From Hyalangium versicolor (lineage in GTDB: Bacteria > Myxococcota > Myxococcia > Myxococcales > Myxococcaceae), in NCBI RefSeq assembly GCF_020103695.1, contig NZ_JAHXBF010000002.1:310001-374000 (forward strand): a DNA stretch of 64,000 nucleotides. The letters are read 5' to 3'. The notes under the pieces were generated by a model. It was not told where the DNA came from, ran no database searches, and saw only the letters and a list, made by a program, of their open reading frames with translations. Both the position numbers and the translations under genes were made by a program. Every line of letters begins with the position of its first letter. The first letter of the stretch is position 1. Below, piece by piece: positions 62,949 through 64,000 of the stretch.

Positions 62949-64000
62949 ATGCTCCCTACTGGCCGGCTCTCCGGTCTTCTTCTTCCCGTCTTTTCGCTGC
63001 GTTCCCGGACGGACTTCGGCATTGGCAACTTCGGGGCCATGGATGGCCTCTTCCGGTGGATGACGGAGGCCCGGCAGAAGGTGTTGATGGTCCTGCCGCT
63101 GCTGCCCACCGCTCCCGGCGACCCCAGCCCCTATGCCACGCGCTCGGCGTTCGGCCTCAACCCGCTCTTCATCGATCCGCACCAACTGCCCGAGTTCCAG
63201 GCCACCGGCGGCGAGGGCTCTTTCTCGGACGAGCAGAAGCGCAAGCTGGCCGAGGCCCGCGCGGCTCCTCGCATCCGGTATGACCTGGTGTTCCCGCTCA
63301 AGGACGCCGCCTTCGACCGGGCCTTCTCGCACTTCGATCAGCACGAGTGGGGCGCGAAGACGGCGCGCGCCCGGGAGTTCCAGGCCTGGCGCGAGGCCCA
63401 GGGCGAGTGGCTGGAGAGCTACGCCCTCTTCACCGCGATCTCCGAGGATCAACAGCGCCGGGCCTGGTGGGAGTGGCCCGAGCCGCTGCGCACCCGCAAG
63501 CCGGACGCGCTGAAGACCGAGGGCCAGCGCATGGAGCGCCGAGTGCGCTACCACGCGTGGCTGCAGTGGGTGGCCGAGCAACAGTGGAACCAGGTGCGCG
63601 CGCAGGCCAAGGCGCGCGGCATCCTGCTGTGCGGCGACGAGCCCTTCATCATCGGCCAGGACAGCTCGGACACGTGGGCGCACCCGGACATCCTGCGCCG
63701 GGACGCACGCCTGGGCGTGCCGCCGGATGACTTCTCCGCCACCGGCCAGGATTGGGGCCTGCCCTACTTCGACTTCGCCGCGATGGAGAAGGAGGACTAC
63801 CGCTGGCTCAAGGCGCGGGCGGCCAAGGCGGCCAGCTACTACGACTTGCGCCGGGTGGACCACGCGGTGGGCTACTTCCGGCAGTGGATCCGCGACGAGA
63901 AGACGCCCACCGGGCGCTTCATCCCCCCGGACGAGGAGAGCCACAAGCGGCTGGGTGAGCGGCACTTCCGCCTGCTGTCCGAGGGCGCCGGCATCATCGC
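62949..64000 (+). CDS. malQ: 4-alpha-glucanotransferase, N-terminal part (3' end outside the window)
   Basis: GH77 amylomaltase that transfers maltooligosaccharide units. The gene opens with MLPTGRLSGLLLP at 62949 and runs off the end of the window without a stop, so only 350 residues are visible. The family N-terminus SRTDFGIGNFGAMDGLF is clear, followed by LPLLPTAPGDPSPYATRSAF and the ICGDEPFIIG-like strand LLCGDEPFIIGQDSSD. The substrate segment VDHAVGYFRQW is near residue 303. The active-site acids lie further on and are not visible. Divergent from the DNA glycosylase, with the two starts 129 bases apart. Confidence 0.92.
   Translation, partial: MLPTGRLSGLLLPVFSLRSRTDFGIGNFGAMDGLFRWMTEARQKVLMVLPLLPTAPGDPSPYATRSAFGLNPLFIDPHQLPEFQATGGEGSFSDEQKRKLAEARAAPRIRYDLVFPLKDAAFDRAFSHFDQHEWGAKTARAREFQAWREAQGEWLESYALFTAISEDQQRRAWWEWPEPLRTRKPDALKTEGQRMERRVRYHAWLQWVAEQQWNQVRAQAKARGILLCGDEPFIIGQDSSDTWAHPDILRRDARLGVPPDDFSATGQDWGLPYFDFAAMEKEDYRWLKARAAKAASYYDLRRVDHAVGYFRQWIRDEKTPTGRFIPPDEESHKRLGERHFRLLSEGAGII

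Overview
The window is about 64 kb of GC-rich bacterial chromosome. It almost certainly comes from a myxobacterium of the Cystobacterineae (Archangium, Cystobacter, Stigmatella, Hyalangium and relatives). The indicators are a DUF2378/TIGR02265 protein (a family essentially confined to Myxococcales), a MYXO-CTERM-like sorting tail on a secreted protein, many lipoproteins, long Asp/Gly-rich secreted proteins, and a retron whose RNA architecture resembles the Mx162/Sa163 retrons of Myxococcus and Stigmatella. I see no rRNA, tRNA, CRISPR array, insertion sequence or prophage. Genes are dense, and most intergenic gaps are under 200 bases.

Layout. 1-1.5 kb: end of a peptide/nickel-type ABC permease pair. 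1.5-7.4 kb: a lipoprotein and an 1810-residue multi-pass membrane protein with an N-terminal zinc ribbon. 7.5-11.3 kb: a minor-pilin operon (FimT, PilV, PilW, PilX types). 11.4-16 kb: GH15 glycosidase, argC-argB, and a divergent GNAT acetyltransferase. 16-22.3 kb: endonuclease III-like protein, phospholipase D-type synthase, a TerB/acyl-CoA oxidase fusion, and small proteins. 22.4-30.7 kb: a retron with tightly linked partners. 30.8-35.7 kb: ClpP, a single-HKD nuclease, FumC, a Uma2-fold protein and a PspC protein. 36-38.9 kb: the glyoxylate-shunt operon aceB-aceA with an AT-rich palindrome upstream. 38.9-47.2 kb: DUF2378 protein, B12/radical-SAM enzyme, aromatic amino acid decarboxylase-like enzyme, secreted lyase-like protein, arginine succinyltransferase and a transglutaminase-like protein. 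47.2-52.5 kb: a chemoreceptor/peptide-binding-protein fusion and a large lipoprotein. 52.6-60.1 kb: DedA, RraA, MocR and AraC regulators with divergent enzymes, and a metallo-beta-lactamase-fold lipoprotein. 60.2-64 kb: an operon of DNA glycosylase, ECF sigma factor, zinc anti-sigma factor and RlmN, then the start of malQ.

The most interesting locus is the retron at 22.4-30.7 kb. On the minus strand, three abutting or overlapping genes (WGR plus beta-propeller, WGR plus HEAT repeats, SWIM zinc finger) run straight into a 272-nt msr-msd RNA. That RNA is bounded by near-perfect a1/a2 inverted repeats and followed at 10 nt by a retron reverse transcriptase with NAxxH, YADD and VTG motifs, then by an 82-residue single-membrane-segment protein with a strong ribosome binding site. 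The arrangement reads as one transcription unit and could be a multi-component retron system. The association with WGR, HEAT and SWIM proteins is my inference from the sequence and is not a retron type I can name.

The second unusual gene is the 1048-residue protein at 47.2-50.4 kb. It joins two membrane segments, a chemoreceptor signalling hairpin and a complete family-5 peptide-binding domain in an order that predicts an intracellular ligand-binding module.
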